Notes: a model not told the origin generated them from the sequence alone. Counted from the stretch's first letter, positions 8,057 through 15,655 are shown. The stretch: DNA of 28,929 bases from UBA5905 sp964609975 (GCA_964609975.1 CAZSTR010000017.1:1-28929); one strand, 5' to 3'. Program-made: numbers and translations.

Positions 8057-9217
8057 TCAAAAATAGAATTCCGTGCGGGCGGGGCGAATATCGGTCAAGG
8101 CGCCCGTATAGTGGCGAAGCGTGTGCGGCACATAAGGATGCTTCAAGCACTCTTCTTCGTTTATCTCGATGCCAAGTCCCGGCTTGTCGGGGATGGCGAT
8201 ATAGCCATCCCCATAGGCGAGGCTCTCGTTCGTCACATCCTTGCGCCATTCCACATCGCTATACATAATTTCCAATATCGAAAAATTGGGACAGCAGGCA
8301 GCCAGCTGCAGCGTCGCGGCGTTGGCGACGGGGCCGGACGGATTGTGCGGAGCGAAGGGGATATAATACGCCTCCGCCACCGCGGCAATTTTTTTCAGCT
8401 CCATAATCCCGCCGGCGTGGGAAATATCCGGCTGGATATAGTCCGCCGCCCGCATTTCGAACAGGTCTTTATAGGATTTGAGGGTATACAGTCTCTCGCC
8501 GGCCGAAATCGCCACCGGCGATTTGTCCCGCACCGCCTTCAGCGCCTCCAAATTATCGGGCGGTGTAGGCTCCTCAAAGAACAGCGGCTTGAACGGCTCC
8601 AGCTCCCTGGCAATCTTGATGCCGGTGGGCACATTGAAGCGGCCGTGCCCCTCGATCAGAAGATCGGCCTTATCTCCGACTGCATCCCGCACCGCTGCCA
8701 CACACCGGAGGGCAGTGTCCAAATCCCGGTTGGATATTTCCAGATAGGATTTTCCGAAGGGGTCCCACTTCATGGCGGTGATACCCCGCTTGACCGCGAT
8801 TTTCGCCTTTTCGCCGAATTCCTCGGGCGTTTTCGCCCCGGCGAACCAGCCATTCACATAAATGCGCACCCTTTCGTTCACCTTGCCGCCCAACAGCTGA
8901 TAAACCGGAACGCCCAAATGCTTTCCCAAAATGTCCCACAAGGCCATTTCGACGGCCGACAGCGCGCTCATTAGCACAGCGCCGCCCCGCCAATAGGCAT
9001 CCCGATAAATGTCATGAAAATGCTTTTCAATATCCAGCGGATTTTTGCCCACAAGATACTCCTTGATATGCTCGACCGCACCGACCAGCGCCTTTTCCTT
9101 ATATTCCAGCGTGGCCTCGCCCACGCCGTCGACGCCGGCATCGGTATACACCTTCACAAACACCCAGTTTGTGCGAAAGCAATCCACTGTAAAGGTTTTC
9201 ACATCCGTGACCTTCAT
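8057..9217 (-). CDS. Mandelate racemase/enolase-superfamily sugar-acid dehydratase (DgoD-like, 386 aa)
   Basis: The whole length resembles D-galactonate dehydratase and its relatives, which remove water from sugar acids to give 2-keto-3-deoxy acids. The capping-domain motif RGGAVLMSALSAVEMALWD is followed by the barrel metal sites: LIEGHGRF (Glu189, with His191 as a likely base), FFEEP (~215) and SAGER (Glu241). The Asp264/His291 dyad is in IQPDISHAGG and APHNPSGP. DgoD has Asp where this protein has Glu189. The start codon overlaps the previous stop (ATGA), and its AGGAGG lies inside the previous gene, so the two are translationally coupled. The exact acid (galactonate, another aldonate, or an anhydro-sugar acid) cannot be read from sequence. 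Confidence 0.88.
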   Translation of the reverse strand: MKVTDVKTFTVDCFRTNWVFVKVYTDAGVDGVGEATLEYKEKALVGAVEHIKEYLVGKNPLDIEKHFHDIYRDAYWRGGAVLMSALSAVEMALWDILGKHLGVPVYQLLGGKVNERVRIYVNGWFAGAKTPEEFGEKAKIAVKRGITAMKWDPFGKSYLEISNRDLDTALRCVAAVRDAVGDKADLLIEGHGRFNVPTGIKIARELEPFKPLFFEEPTPPDNLEALKAVRDKSPVAISAGERLYTLKSYKDLFEMRAADYIQPDISHAGGIMELKKIAAVAEAYYIPFAPHNPSGPVANAATLQLAACCPNFSILEIMYSDVEWRKDVTNESLAYGDGYIAIPDKPGLGIEINEEECLKHPYVPHTLRHYTGALTDIRPARTEFYF

Positions 9218-9888
9218 ATATTGACCTCCTCATAAATACGCGGAATGACCCGGTTTTCACAGGCGAAGTCATTGGCCGTCATTTCGTCGAACATCCCGAT
9301 ATGCAGCGGCACGCATTTTTTCGGAGCAATGTGCTTGGCAAAGCGGGCGGCATCGGTTTTGTTCATATTGTTCCCGACCCCGTTCACCGGCAGAAACAGC
9401 GCATAAATGTCAGCGGGAATATCCGCAAATATCGCCTCGTTATAGAGGGTGTCCCCCGTGACATAATATTTCCGTTCGCCGTCGTCGAGGATAACCCCGA
9501 TGGGCGTTATATCGCTGTGCTCGGCCTTGACCGCCGTGAATTCGATGCCGTTTTCGGTCCAATGGGTGTGGCGGTTGAACAGCACATAGTTGTTGTTCCC
9601 GCCGAATTTTCGCACCTCGTCCCAAACCGACCTTGGCGCCAAAACGGTGATGGCGCTATTCTCGCCGATGAAACGGCTCGCCGTTTCCGGGTCATAGTGA
9701 TCCAGATGATTGTGGGTGAAAATCATCACATCGGGCTTTATGTCGAAAAGGCTTTCGTCCACCGGCACGCGGCGGAAATTTTTGGGGTTTATTTTTTCCA
9801 CGCTATTGGAAAGATAGGGGTCAATCATCACGCGAAATCCGTCTCTTTCGAAAAGAAGCCCCGCCTGGCCGATATATGTGATCTTCAT
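9214..9888 (-). CDS. UlaG-like MBL-fold metallo-hydrolase (224 aa)
   Basis: This is a metallo-beta-lactamase-fold protein. The metal-binding motif THNHLDHYD holds His59, His61, Asp63 and His64. Further candidate ligands are His124 (AEHSD), Asp146 (VTGDT) and His196 (PLHIG). The single-domain size and MKITYIGQAGLLFE start match the UlaG / YtkL-type subgroup, whose best-known member opens the L-ascorbate-6-phosphate lactone. GGAGG precedes ATG 9888 closely. It lies in mid-operon, before the sugar-acid dehydratase, where a lactonase would fit between sugar oxidation and dehydration. That role is an inference from order; many UlaG-like proteins have other or unknown substrates. Confidence 0.88.
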   Translation of the reverse strand: MKITYIGQAGLLFERDGFRVMIDPYLSNSVEKINPKNFRRVPVDESLFDIKPDVMIFTHNHLDHYDPETASRFIGENSAITVLAPRSVWDEVRKFGGNNNYVLFNRHTHWTENGIEFTAVKAEHSDITPIGVILDDGERKYYVTGDTLYNEAIFADIPADIYALFLPVNGVGNNMNKTDAARFAKHIAPKKCVPLHIGMFDEMTANDFACENRVIPRIYEEVNI

Positions 9889-9914
9889 AGGCTACCTCCT
9901 GCTTCAAGCCGTAA

Positions 9915-10736
9915 TCAACCGTCGATTTTGTCGAAAACCCGGACAAAGTCCACGATAAAGGCATCGTCCTTGTATCCGCCGTCAATCACCGCCGGCTTGG
10001 AAACGCGATAGCCCTGCACCTCCGTCGTCAGCAGAATGAACTGGGGCACATGGGACACATTTTTGTCCGCATGGGAAACCAGCTTTCCGTCGCAATAGAA
10101 ATCATAGCCGTCGGGCTGCCAGTTCATTCCGAAATAATGCCAGCCCTCCTCGGTCTCCTCCAGCGCATAATTGACACGCCCCTCCTCGCGGAACTGCTTT
10201 CCGTAGCCGCCCATGATGTTTCCCGTGGTGGCCGTCCCAGTGGAGAAGCATTCCATAATATCCGACTCGATACCGCACCATTCCGGCTCGAACCGGGCGC
10301 CGATGGTCGGGGACTGCGTCCAAAAGGCGCTCCACATCACATTCGGCTCCTTTTGAAACTTGCAGCGGCACTCATAATAGCCATAGCGATGGACAAACTT
10401 CGGCTCCTCCAGCATCCCCAGCGGCCAAATCTCGTCCTGTCCCCAGGGGTTATCCGTTCCGCCCTTCGGAACATCGAAGGAATTCGACCCGGTCTGCAGC
10501 TGGGGCGAAACATAACAGCCGTTTCGCTCCACCCGGTGCAGCTCCACATGGCTGTTGCCGTCGAGAACCACACCCTCGTCGCTATAGGCGGCGAAGGCCT
10601 TTCCCCAAAAGTTCAGCCGGAAGCCCCATTTCGAGGTGTCCAGCATGGTGCCGTCAAATTCGTCGTTCCACACAAGCTTCCATTCGCCCTCCGGCAAAAA
10701 GCTCGGCTCATGATTTTCCATTTCGAAGCGTTTCAT
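9915..10736 (-). CDS. Glycoside hydrolase family 16 protein (273 aa)
   Basis: This is a beta-jelly-roll retaining hydrolase with the GH16 signature ESDIMECF: Glu157 nucleophile, Asp159 and Glu162 acid/base, counting from ATG 10736. Other family stretches are LVWNDEFDG near the start, FVHRYGYYECRCKF, and GWHYFGMNWQPDGYDFYCDGK in the aglycone part. Known GH16 enzymes cut beta-1,3/1,4-glucans, galactans, agar or carrageenan; the subfamily here is not clear. I prefer ATG 10736 because AAGGAG is eight bases before it, while the TTG six bases upstream is too close. There is no signal peptide, unusual for GH16. It starts two bases after the GH39-like stop, so the genes are coupled. Confidence 0.9.
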   Translation of the reverse strand: MKRFEMENHEPSFLPEGEWKLVWNDEFDGTMLDTSKWGFRLNFWGKAFAAYSDEGVVLDGNSHVELHRVERNGCYVSPQLQTGSNSFDVPKGGTDNPWGQDEIWPLGMLEEPKFVHRYGYYECRCKFQKEPNVMWSAFWTQSPTIGARFEPEWCGIESDIMECFSTGTATTGNIMGGYGKQFREEGRVNYALEETEEGWHYFGMNWQPDGYDFYCDGKLVSHADKNVSHVPQFILLTTEVQGYRVSKPAVIDGGYKDDAFIVDFVRVFDKIDG

Positions 10737-10738
10737 AT

Positions 10739-12157
10739 TCAAATCTCCTTATAAAAATGATTGAAGTCCAGCATCAGGGGAGAATCGGTGATCGGAAGCT
10801 CCTTAAAGCGCAACCAGCCATCCTCCATAAACATGGTTTTCTCATCCAGCGCATAAATCGTGCCGTCGGCAAGGTCGATGAGCGAAACGCCGTCCCCGGC
10901 AAGCTCCGGCGGCACCCGGAAGGAGGTGACGCCCGCATAGGTTTCCGTGAGAATTTCGGCGCGCTTCCAATAGATGAGCGCCACGCTCCCGTCCTCCCGC
11001 TGGAAGGCATAATGAGTGGCGGCGGCGAAATCGAAGCTGGGATTTTGCATCGGCGCGCAATATTCACGCACAGGGACAATGCAGGGGTCAGCCAGGCAAT
11101 ATTCCTCGCAAAGCACCGAAGCGAGCGTTTGCAGAGCAAAATAGGAGGGCTTCGGGTGATAGTTTCCGGTGGCCCGCGCATTTTCGTCGAAATCGGCGCC
11201 GATAACGCCAAAATAGCCGAAATCGCTGACGCTTTGCAGATTTCCCACCTCACCGTTCAGCGCCTCGGCCATATCCATACAGGAAAAATAGGAGGTGAAC
11301 TCCACGCCGAGAGCGATGTCGGTGATGAGATGGCGCAGAAGATATTTCGTTTGCTTCGTTTCGTCCCATGCGCCGCCGGCCATGGCGCCGCAACCATCGG
11401 GGCGCGACTGGGTGCCGCTTTCCCCCTGGATGATTTTGAGCTTGGGATTATAGTTCTTTCTCAATCTGTCACAGCGGTTAAAGAACGAAGCATACAATTC
11501 GTCCTCCGGGCGGTAGCAGTGATAGGAAATCGCATCCAAATGCTCAAAGGCACCCGCTCTGCCGAAATCCTCATGGAATTTTTCATCGGTGCCGCAGGTG
11601 ACAAGACCGACGGTTTCGCAGGTGGGGTCTGCCTCCTTGCAGGCGTCGGCTGTAGCTATGGTAAACGCGGCAAGCTCCTGCGCGTTGACCCCGTGCTTCC
11701 AGCACCACTGGCCGTCCGGCTCGTTCCAAATCTCATAATAATGAATTCGACCCTTGAAATGAGCGACGGTCGCCTGGACATAGCGTTTCCAGGCGACGCG
11801 CTCTTTTTCGGTCTTTATGGGCGGACAGCCAACCGCACCAAAAACCGTTTCGGCCGCTTTCGTGTAAAGCTTGTTGCCATAGCAGAGGCAGAGCCAAGGC
11901 TTCACGCCTACAGAAAGCATTTTGTCAACAATTTTGTCCAGCCACGCAAAATCATAGACGCCCTCCTCCTTTTCGGTCTTTTGCCAGCCCGACTGCAGGC
12001 GCGCCCACTTGATTCCCGACCTCGCCACATATTCATAGGAATTCTCCGGATCGAAAATGTCCCGGTCCAGCTTTTCGAAGCCGAGACCAATTTTCGATTT
12101 TCGGATGTCGATGGATTTTTTCGGCTGCACCTTGCCGACCGCTCTCAGATTTCGCAT
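10739..12157 (-). CDS. Clan GH-A hydrolase, GH39-like (472 aa)
   Basis: This is a TIM-barrel retaining hydrolase with a C-terminal beta-sandwich. The acid/base is Glu146 in YYEIWNEPDGQW, and the likely nucleophile is Glu246 in IIQGESGTQS. SGIKWARLQSGWQKTEKEEG near the start is typical of the beta-xylosidase (GH39)-like branch. The region after ~residue 340 (FALQTLASVL, then ALIYWKR and SLIDLADG) fits the accessory beta domain. It is the first gene of the sugar operon; GGGAG lies 11 bases before ATG. No signal peptide is visible, so it probably acts in the cytoplasm on imported oligosaccharides. GH39 is my best family guess, with other GH-A families possible. Confidence 0.83.
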   Translation of the reverse strand: MRNLRAVGKVQPKKSIDIRKSKIGLGFEKLDRDIFDPENSYEYVARSGIKWARLQSGWQKTEKEEGVYDFAWLDKIVDKMLSVGVKPWLCLCYGNKLYTKAAETVFGAVGCPPIKTEKERVAWKRYVQATVAHFKGRIHYYEIWNEPDGQWCWKHGVNAQELAAFTIATADACKEADPTCETVGLVTCGTDEKFHEDFGRAGAFEHLDAISYHCYRPEDELYASFFNRCDRLRKNYNPKLKIIQGESGTQSRPDGCGAMAGGAWDETKQTKYLLRHLITDIALGVEFTSYFSCMDMAEALNGEVGNLQSVSDFGYFGVIGADFDENARATGNYHPKPSYFALQTLASVLCEEYCLADPCIVPVREYCAPMQNPSFDFAAATHYAFQREDGSVALIYWKRAEILTETYAGVTSFRVPPELAGDGVSLIDLADGTIYALDEKTMFMEDGWLRFKELPITDSPLMLDFNHFYKEI

Positions 12158-12174
12158 TTTTCATCACACTCCCA

Positions 12175-12203
12175 TTGACAAATTCTTACTTGTATTCTAT
12201 TAT
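12175..12203 (+). promoter_or_regulatory. Promoter of the third AraC gene
   Basis: A consensus TTGACA (12175-12180) and TATTAT (12198-12203) are separated by 17 bases. The -10 box overlaps, on the other strand, the -10 box of the sugar operon. Confidence 0.75.
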
Positions 12204-12226
12204 AAAAAGCGGAAACAAACTATCAA
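12199..12226 (-). promoter_or_regulatory. Promoter of the GH39-GH16-UlaG-DgoD-SDR operon
   Basis: On the minus strand TTGATA (12221-12226) and consensus TATAAT (12199-12204) are 16 bases apart, 42 bases before the GH39-like start. It overlaps the regulator's promoter, so RNA polymerase cannot occupy both at once. Confidence 0.7.
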
Positions 12227-12272
12227 AAACCCGCTCGTTTTATTCGAAATCTTACGAAAGGAGCGTTCTTTC

Positions 12273-13070
12273 ATGCTTCCGATACAAATCGAGAGCGCCG
12301 GCATCTATAACGCGAAAATCGCCCGCCCCACAGAGCAGGTTTCCAGAAACCGCTCTGCCGCCCTGTTTGAGCTGGAGCTGCCGCTGGCCGACGGCGGCAT
12401 TTCCTATATCGACGAGCAAGCACAGCCCATCCGCAAAAACCGGCTGATCTGCGCAAAGCCCAACCAGGTGCGCCACACGAAATTCCCCTTCGCCTGCTAT
12501 TATATCCATCTGCGTGCGCCGGACGAAACGGTTTTTTCTCTGCTGTCGGCCATGCCCGATTTCATCGACCTGAGCAACCGCTCCCGCGTCGAAGCCGTGT
12601 TCAAGGAGATTTCCGCCGCCTTCAACTCCTTTGACCAGCGCGCCGAGCTTTGGATTCAAAGCCAGGTTTTACAGCTGATTCATTTTCTGCGCCTCGAAAC
12701 CGAAACCGGGGCGGCCGCACGCCATGTTTCCCAAGCCTACGGAAGCGTTGCCAAGGCTATCGACTATATCCGGGAAAATCTGGCCGGAGACCTTTGCCTG
12801 CATACCGTCGCCGCCGCCGTTTCCATGAGCCCGACCCATTTTCACACCTGCTTCAAATTCGCCATCGGAAAAACCCTGCGGGATTATGTGGAGGAGGAGC
12901 GCATCCGAAAATCCGTCACCCTCATGCTCACCACCGACCAAACCCTCACCAGAATCGCCTATGCCTGCGGTTTCTCCTCCCAAAGCTATTACAGCTATAT
13001 TTTCAAGCGACGCATGGGCACCACCCCCAGAGCCTATATCCAACAGCTCAACAGCCTTTATGAGCAATGA
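12273..13070 (+). CDS. AraC-family regulator of the sugar operon (265 aa)
   Basis: The N-terminal ~150 residues are a divergent sensor half; NRLICAKPNQVRHTKFPFAC matches the strand pair seen in cupin-type AraC proteins. The C-terminal ~100 residues hold the two DNA-binding motifs: AVSMSPTHFHTCFKFAIG with KTLRDYVEEERIRKS, and LTRIAYACGFSSQSYYSYIF with GTTPRAY. AAAGGAG ends nine bases before ATG 12273; the frame stays open further upstream, but that part overlaps the operon's 5' end. It is divergent from the five-gene sugar operon with overlapping promoters, so it most likely responds to a sugar or sugar acid of that pathway. A strong hairpin terminator follows. Confidence 0.92.
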   Translation: MLPIQIESAGIYNAKIARPTEQVSRNRSAALFELELPLADGGISYIDEQAQPIRKNRLICAKPNQVRHTKFPFACYYIHLRAPDETVFSLLSAMPDFIDLSNRSRVEAVFKEISAAFNSFDQRAELWIQSQVLQLIHFLRLETETGAAARHVSQAYGSVAKAIDYIRENLAGDLCLHTVAAAVSMSPTHFHTCFKFAIGKTLRDYVEEERIRKSVTLMLTTDQTLTRIAYACGFSSQSYYSYIFKRRMGTTPRAYIQQLNSLYEQ

Positions 13071-13074
13071 AAAT

Positions 13075-13110
13075 GCCGGCGAACGGATTTTTCCGTTCGC
13101 CGGCTGTTTT
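13075..13110 (+). terminator. Terminator of the third AraC gene
   Basis: A perfect 13-bp stem (13075-13087 with 13092-13104) with a 4-base loop is followed by a T-rich tract. It starts four bases after the stop codon and closely resembles the hairpin at 4365. Confidence 0.88.
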
Positions 13111-13154
13111 TGCGTCTCTATTTCATTTTCTGCCGTCCGCTTTTCGGTCCGAAT

Positions 13155-13311
13155 TCAGGCGAAAACCGCCCGCAGGGCACCCATTTTTTCGGCATCCGGC
13201 GTTGTAAATGACACCGCTGTTTTGCCCAGCGCCGCATACTTGTGCGCCCCCATAGCATGATAGGGCAAGCCCCACCTTTTCCGGCATCCCGCACTCCGCC
13301 AGAAAATCACG
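13155..13311 (-). pseudogene. C-terminal remnant of a glycyl-radical-enzyme activating protein
   Basis: The minus strand encodes LPYHAMGAHKYAALGKT followed by PDAEKMGALRAVFA and a stop. This is the conserved end of pyruvate-formate-lyase-type activases (radical SAM). Just upstream the matching sequence continues in another frame as RDFLAECGMPEKVGL, so a frameshift lies near 13270-13275. The rest of the activase, including its CxxxCxxC cluster motif, is missing; the sequence instead joins the glycyl-radical-enzyme fragment. An activase directly downstream of its enzyme is the usual order, so this looks like a collapsed operon. The family match rests on this short motif only. Confidence 0.6.
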
Positions 13312-13909
13312 TATACAGCGTTTTTTTCAGAGAGTGAAGAAGGTTCGCGTTGATGGTGCCACCCACCATGCCGCCGACGCAAAAATGCGACTCTCCGTCC
13401 CGCGTGAAATTACAGCCCATGGGCACACGCGCCTGAATCATCAAAAACAGCTCCTGCAAATACGCCTTCGCCTGTTCCGGCGTTATCACGCCCTCCGCCA
13501 AATCCTTCCGATAAAAATCATACAAGGTGCGGTCGAGGGTGCCCAGGCTGTCCGGGTCATATTGGAAAAACAGATAGATAGCCAGCACCGCTTCATAAAA
13601 GGAGCTGGCCGGCTCCTCCGGAATGTTTTTCAAAGTTTCGGCTAATTGCATAAGATTTTTCTTGTGCTCCGGGTTGGCGGCTTCCTCCGCCAGCGCCCGA
13701 TCGGAGCATTTATGCGCCCATTCGACAAACGCATCCGCCACAATGCCCAGCGCATCCAAAAGCTCTGTTTTTTCGCGGTCACCCGTATGCGCCGCCTTCG
13801 ACGCGGCGATTTTCTCCCGAATTCCCCGTACACCGATGCGGATGACCCAGTTAAAATCCGCTGTGGCGTGCTGCCACTCCATGGTGACCAGATTGTCCAG
13901 CGGCTTTTT
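13307..13909 (-). pseudogene. Internal fragment of a glycyl-radical enzyme (PFL-like)
   Basis: The translated stretch from LDNLVTMEWQHATADF to HFCVGGMVGG resembles an N-terminal-to-middle part of pyruvate-formate-lyase-like enzymes. It includes IPEEPASSFYEAVLAIYLFFQ and SLGTLDRTLYDFYRKDL, about 190 residues. The start of the enzyme and its whole second half are absent, including the active-site cysteine and the glycyl-radical loop, while complete relatives have ~800 residues. The open frame continues right to 14140, but that part is only the antisense of the AraC fragment. The left end stops at 13307, where the activase remnant begins. It cannot be functional. Which substrate class it served is not clear. 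Confidence 0.72.
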
Positions 13910-13924
13910 TCCATTTGGGTGGGA

Positions 13925-14344
13925 CGGGAGGAGGGCTATCGCTTCGCGTGTGTTTCCCTGCTTTGCAGGATTTTTTTCGAAATGCAGAAAAGCCGGTATC
14001 TCCCGGAAAAGCAACAGAATTATATCCGTCCCGCCGTGGAATATATCCACAGCCATTTTCTGACGAAAAAAATATCCGTCGCGCATCTGGCTGCCCTGTG
14101 CGGAATCAGCGAATCCTATCTCAAAAAGCTGTTCATCCAAACCTTCGGTGTGCCTCCGATGAAATATATCCTACAACGAAAGGCTCGCTATGCCTGTGAC
14201 CTTTTGAAATCCGGCCTGTATTCTCCCGGCCAGGTGGCCGTTGCCTGCGGCTACGAAAGCTATTATTATTTCAGCCGACAATTTAAGGAATATATGGGGC
14301 TTTCCCCGACGACATTCATCGAAAAGCACCAATCCTCCAAATAG
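13925..14344 (+). pseudogene. C-terminal half of an AraC-family regulator
   Basis: About 138 residues in one frame contain the full AraC DNA-binding domain: LCGISESYLKKLFIQTFG with VPPMKYILQRKAR, then PGQVAVACGYESYYYFSRQF and GLSPTTFIEKH. The sensor half, promoter and a plausible start are missing: the upstream sequence is the antisense of the glycyl-radical-enzyme fragment. The two fragments point away from each other and both lack their 5' ends. One deletion removing a shared divergent promoter and both gene starts would explain this. A free DNA-binding domain could still be made if an internal start were used, but no convincing ribosome binding site is seen. Confidence 0.72.
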
Positions 14345-14379
14345 AAAAGGCGGCCTTTCACCGAGAGACACCGCCTTTT
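14345..14379. terminator. Bidirectional terminator between AraC remnant and spoIVB
   Basis: A 9-bp stem (14345-14353 with 14371-14379) is flanked by A and T runs. It begins immediately after the AraC-fragment stop codon and ends six bases from the spoIVB stop. Confidence 0.75.
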
Positions 14380-14385
14380 CCCTTT

Positions 14386-15642
14386 TCAAGACGCTGCCTT
14401 CGTTGCCTCCGCCGCGTCCAGCGCCGCCTCCAGCATCGAGTCCGCAAAAATCGCATAGCCCTTTTCCGGCTCGTCCACCAGCACATGGGTGAGCGCTCCC
14501 ACCAGCTTCCCGTCCTGGAGCAGTGGACTGCCGCTCATCCCCTGCACCACACCACCGGTTTCCGCCAACAGCGCCGCGTCGGTGACGCGAACCACCATGT
14601 TGCGCACACCGGCGCCCACGCTGGTGCGCAGCTGGACAATTTCCACCGCATACAGCCGGGGCCTCTGCCCTTCCACGGTGGTAAGCAGCTCGGCCGCGCC
14701 GGTGTGCACCTCCGACCACAGTGCCACCGGCATACTCATCCCCTGGGCCGGACACAAATCCAGTTTTCCGAACAGGCCACAGGCGCTGTTCACCATCAAA
14801 TTCCCCAGCCGCCCCGGCTCAAATCCGCCGCACAGCTCTCCCGGCGTACCTGCCACGCTTTTCTCCACCCCATAGATCCGCGCCGGCACGATTTCGCCGC
14901 CGGACACCGACACCGCCGCCCCGGTGTCGGAATCGCACACCGGATGCCCCAGCCCGCCATACGCCCCGGTTTCCGGGTCATAGAAGGTGAGCGTGCCGAT
15001 GCCGGCGGTGCTGTCCCGCACCCACATTCCGGCGCGCCAGCCGGTTCCGTTGGCCGGACGCACCGGAGTGATAGCAGTATCAAACTCCACCCCATCCCGT
15101 CGCAGACGCACCGTCACCGGCCGCCCCTCGCTCCGGTTCATTAGACTGGCCACATCCTCGTTGGTGGTCACCGACTGTCCATTCACCGCCACCACCGTGT
15201 CCCCCACCACCACACCGGCGGCGGTCGCCGGATTCACCGCGCCGGCCGCTGTGACCACATCCGCCAGCCCCACCACCAGCACACCATCCATATACAGCTT
15301 TATACCGAAGGGCGTTCCGCACACGGTCACCTCCCGCGCCGCCGTGGTGCGCACCGTCACCCGCTTGATCGGGATCAGCCCGAAAAGAGACAGCCTCTGC
15401 TGAACCGTGCCCTCCGCCGTCCCAAGCTCCGCCGGTAGACTCTCCTCCGCCGGGGAAACCGCAATATATTTTCCCACAGTCAGCCGTCCACCTACCGACA
15501 CCGCAAAGCTGTCCGGCAACGCGGCCTGCAACCAGGCCACACTGGCCAGCACCAGCCCGCAAGCCCCCGTCAAAAGAGCAAAGCCCCATTTTTTCGCCTT
15601 TTTCGCTTTTTTCGCCCTTTTCACCTTTATCACCCTTGTCAT
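14386..15642 (-). CDS. spoIVB: SpoIVB peptidase (stage IV sporulation, 418 aa)
   Basis: This is the forespore-secreted S55 serine peptidase that signals to the mother cell and triggers processing of pro-sigma-K in known spore formers. After a lysine-rich start (VKRAKKAKKAKK) a single membrane anchor follows (WGFALLTGACGLVLASVAWL), then a PDZ domain (GVVVGDTVVAVNGQSV). The peptidase domain carries the active-site histidine in GGLGHPVCDSDTG and the serine in GMSGSPLLQDGKLVGALTHV (~Ser372). I chose ATG 15642: upstream codons run through a terminator hairpin. spoIVB usually sits just before spo0A; here it is followed by a terminator and regulator debris. It is good evidence for a spore-forming Clostridia host. 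Confidence 0.93.
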   Translation of the reverse strand: MTRVIKVKRAKKAKKAKKWGFALLTGACGLVLASVAWLQAALPDSFAVSVGGRLTVGKYIAVSPAEESLPAELGTAEGTVQQRLSLFGLIPIKRVTVRTTAAREVTVCGTPFGIKLYMDGVLVVGLADVVTAAGAVNPATAAGVVVGDTVVAVNGQSVTTNEDVASLMNRSEGRPVTVRLRRDGVEFDTAITPVRPANGTGWRAGMWVRDSTAGIGTLTFYDPETGAYGGLGHPVCDSDTGAAVSVSGGEIVPARIYGVEKSVAGTPGELCGGFEPGRLGNLMVNSACGLFGKLDLCPAQGMSMPVALWSEVHTGAAELLTTVEGQRPRLYAVEIVQLRTSVGAGVRNMVVRVTDAALLAETGGVVQGMSGSPLLQDGKLVGALTHVLVDEPEKGYAIFADSMLEAALDAAEATKAAS

Positions 15643-15655
15643 ATCCGTCTCTCTA

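Noticed and set aside
10757..12178. A 473-codon plus-strand frame opposite the GH39-like gene
   Set aside because: It mirrors the real gene, which has catalytic glutamates, operon coupling and a promoter; the antisense frame has none of these.
13910..14140. N-terminal 77 residues of the open frame that contains the glycyl-radical-enzyme fragment
   Set aside because: This part is the antisense of the AraC fragment, which has clear helix-turn-helix motifs on the plus strand, so it is not protein of the enzyme.
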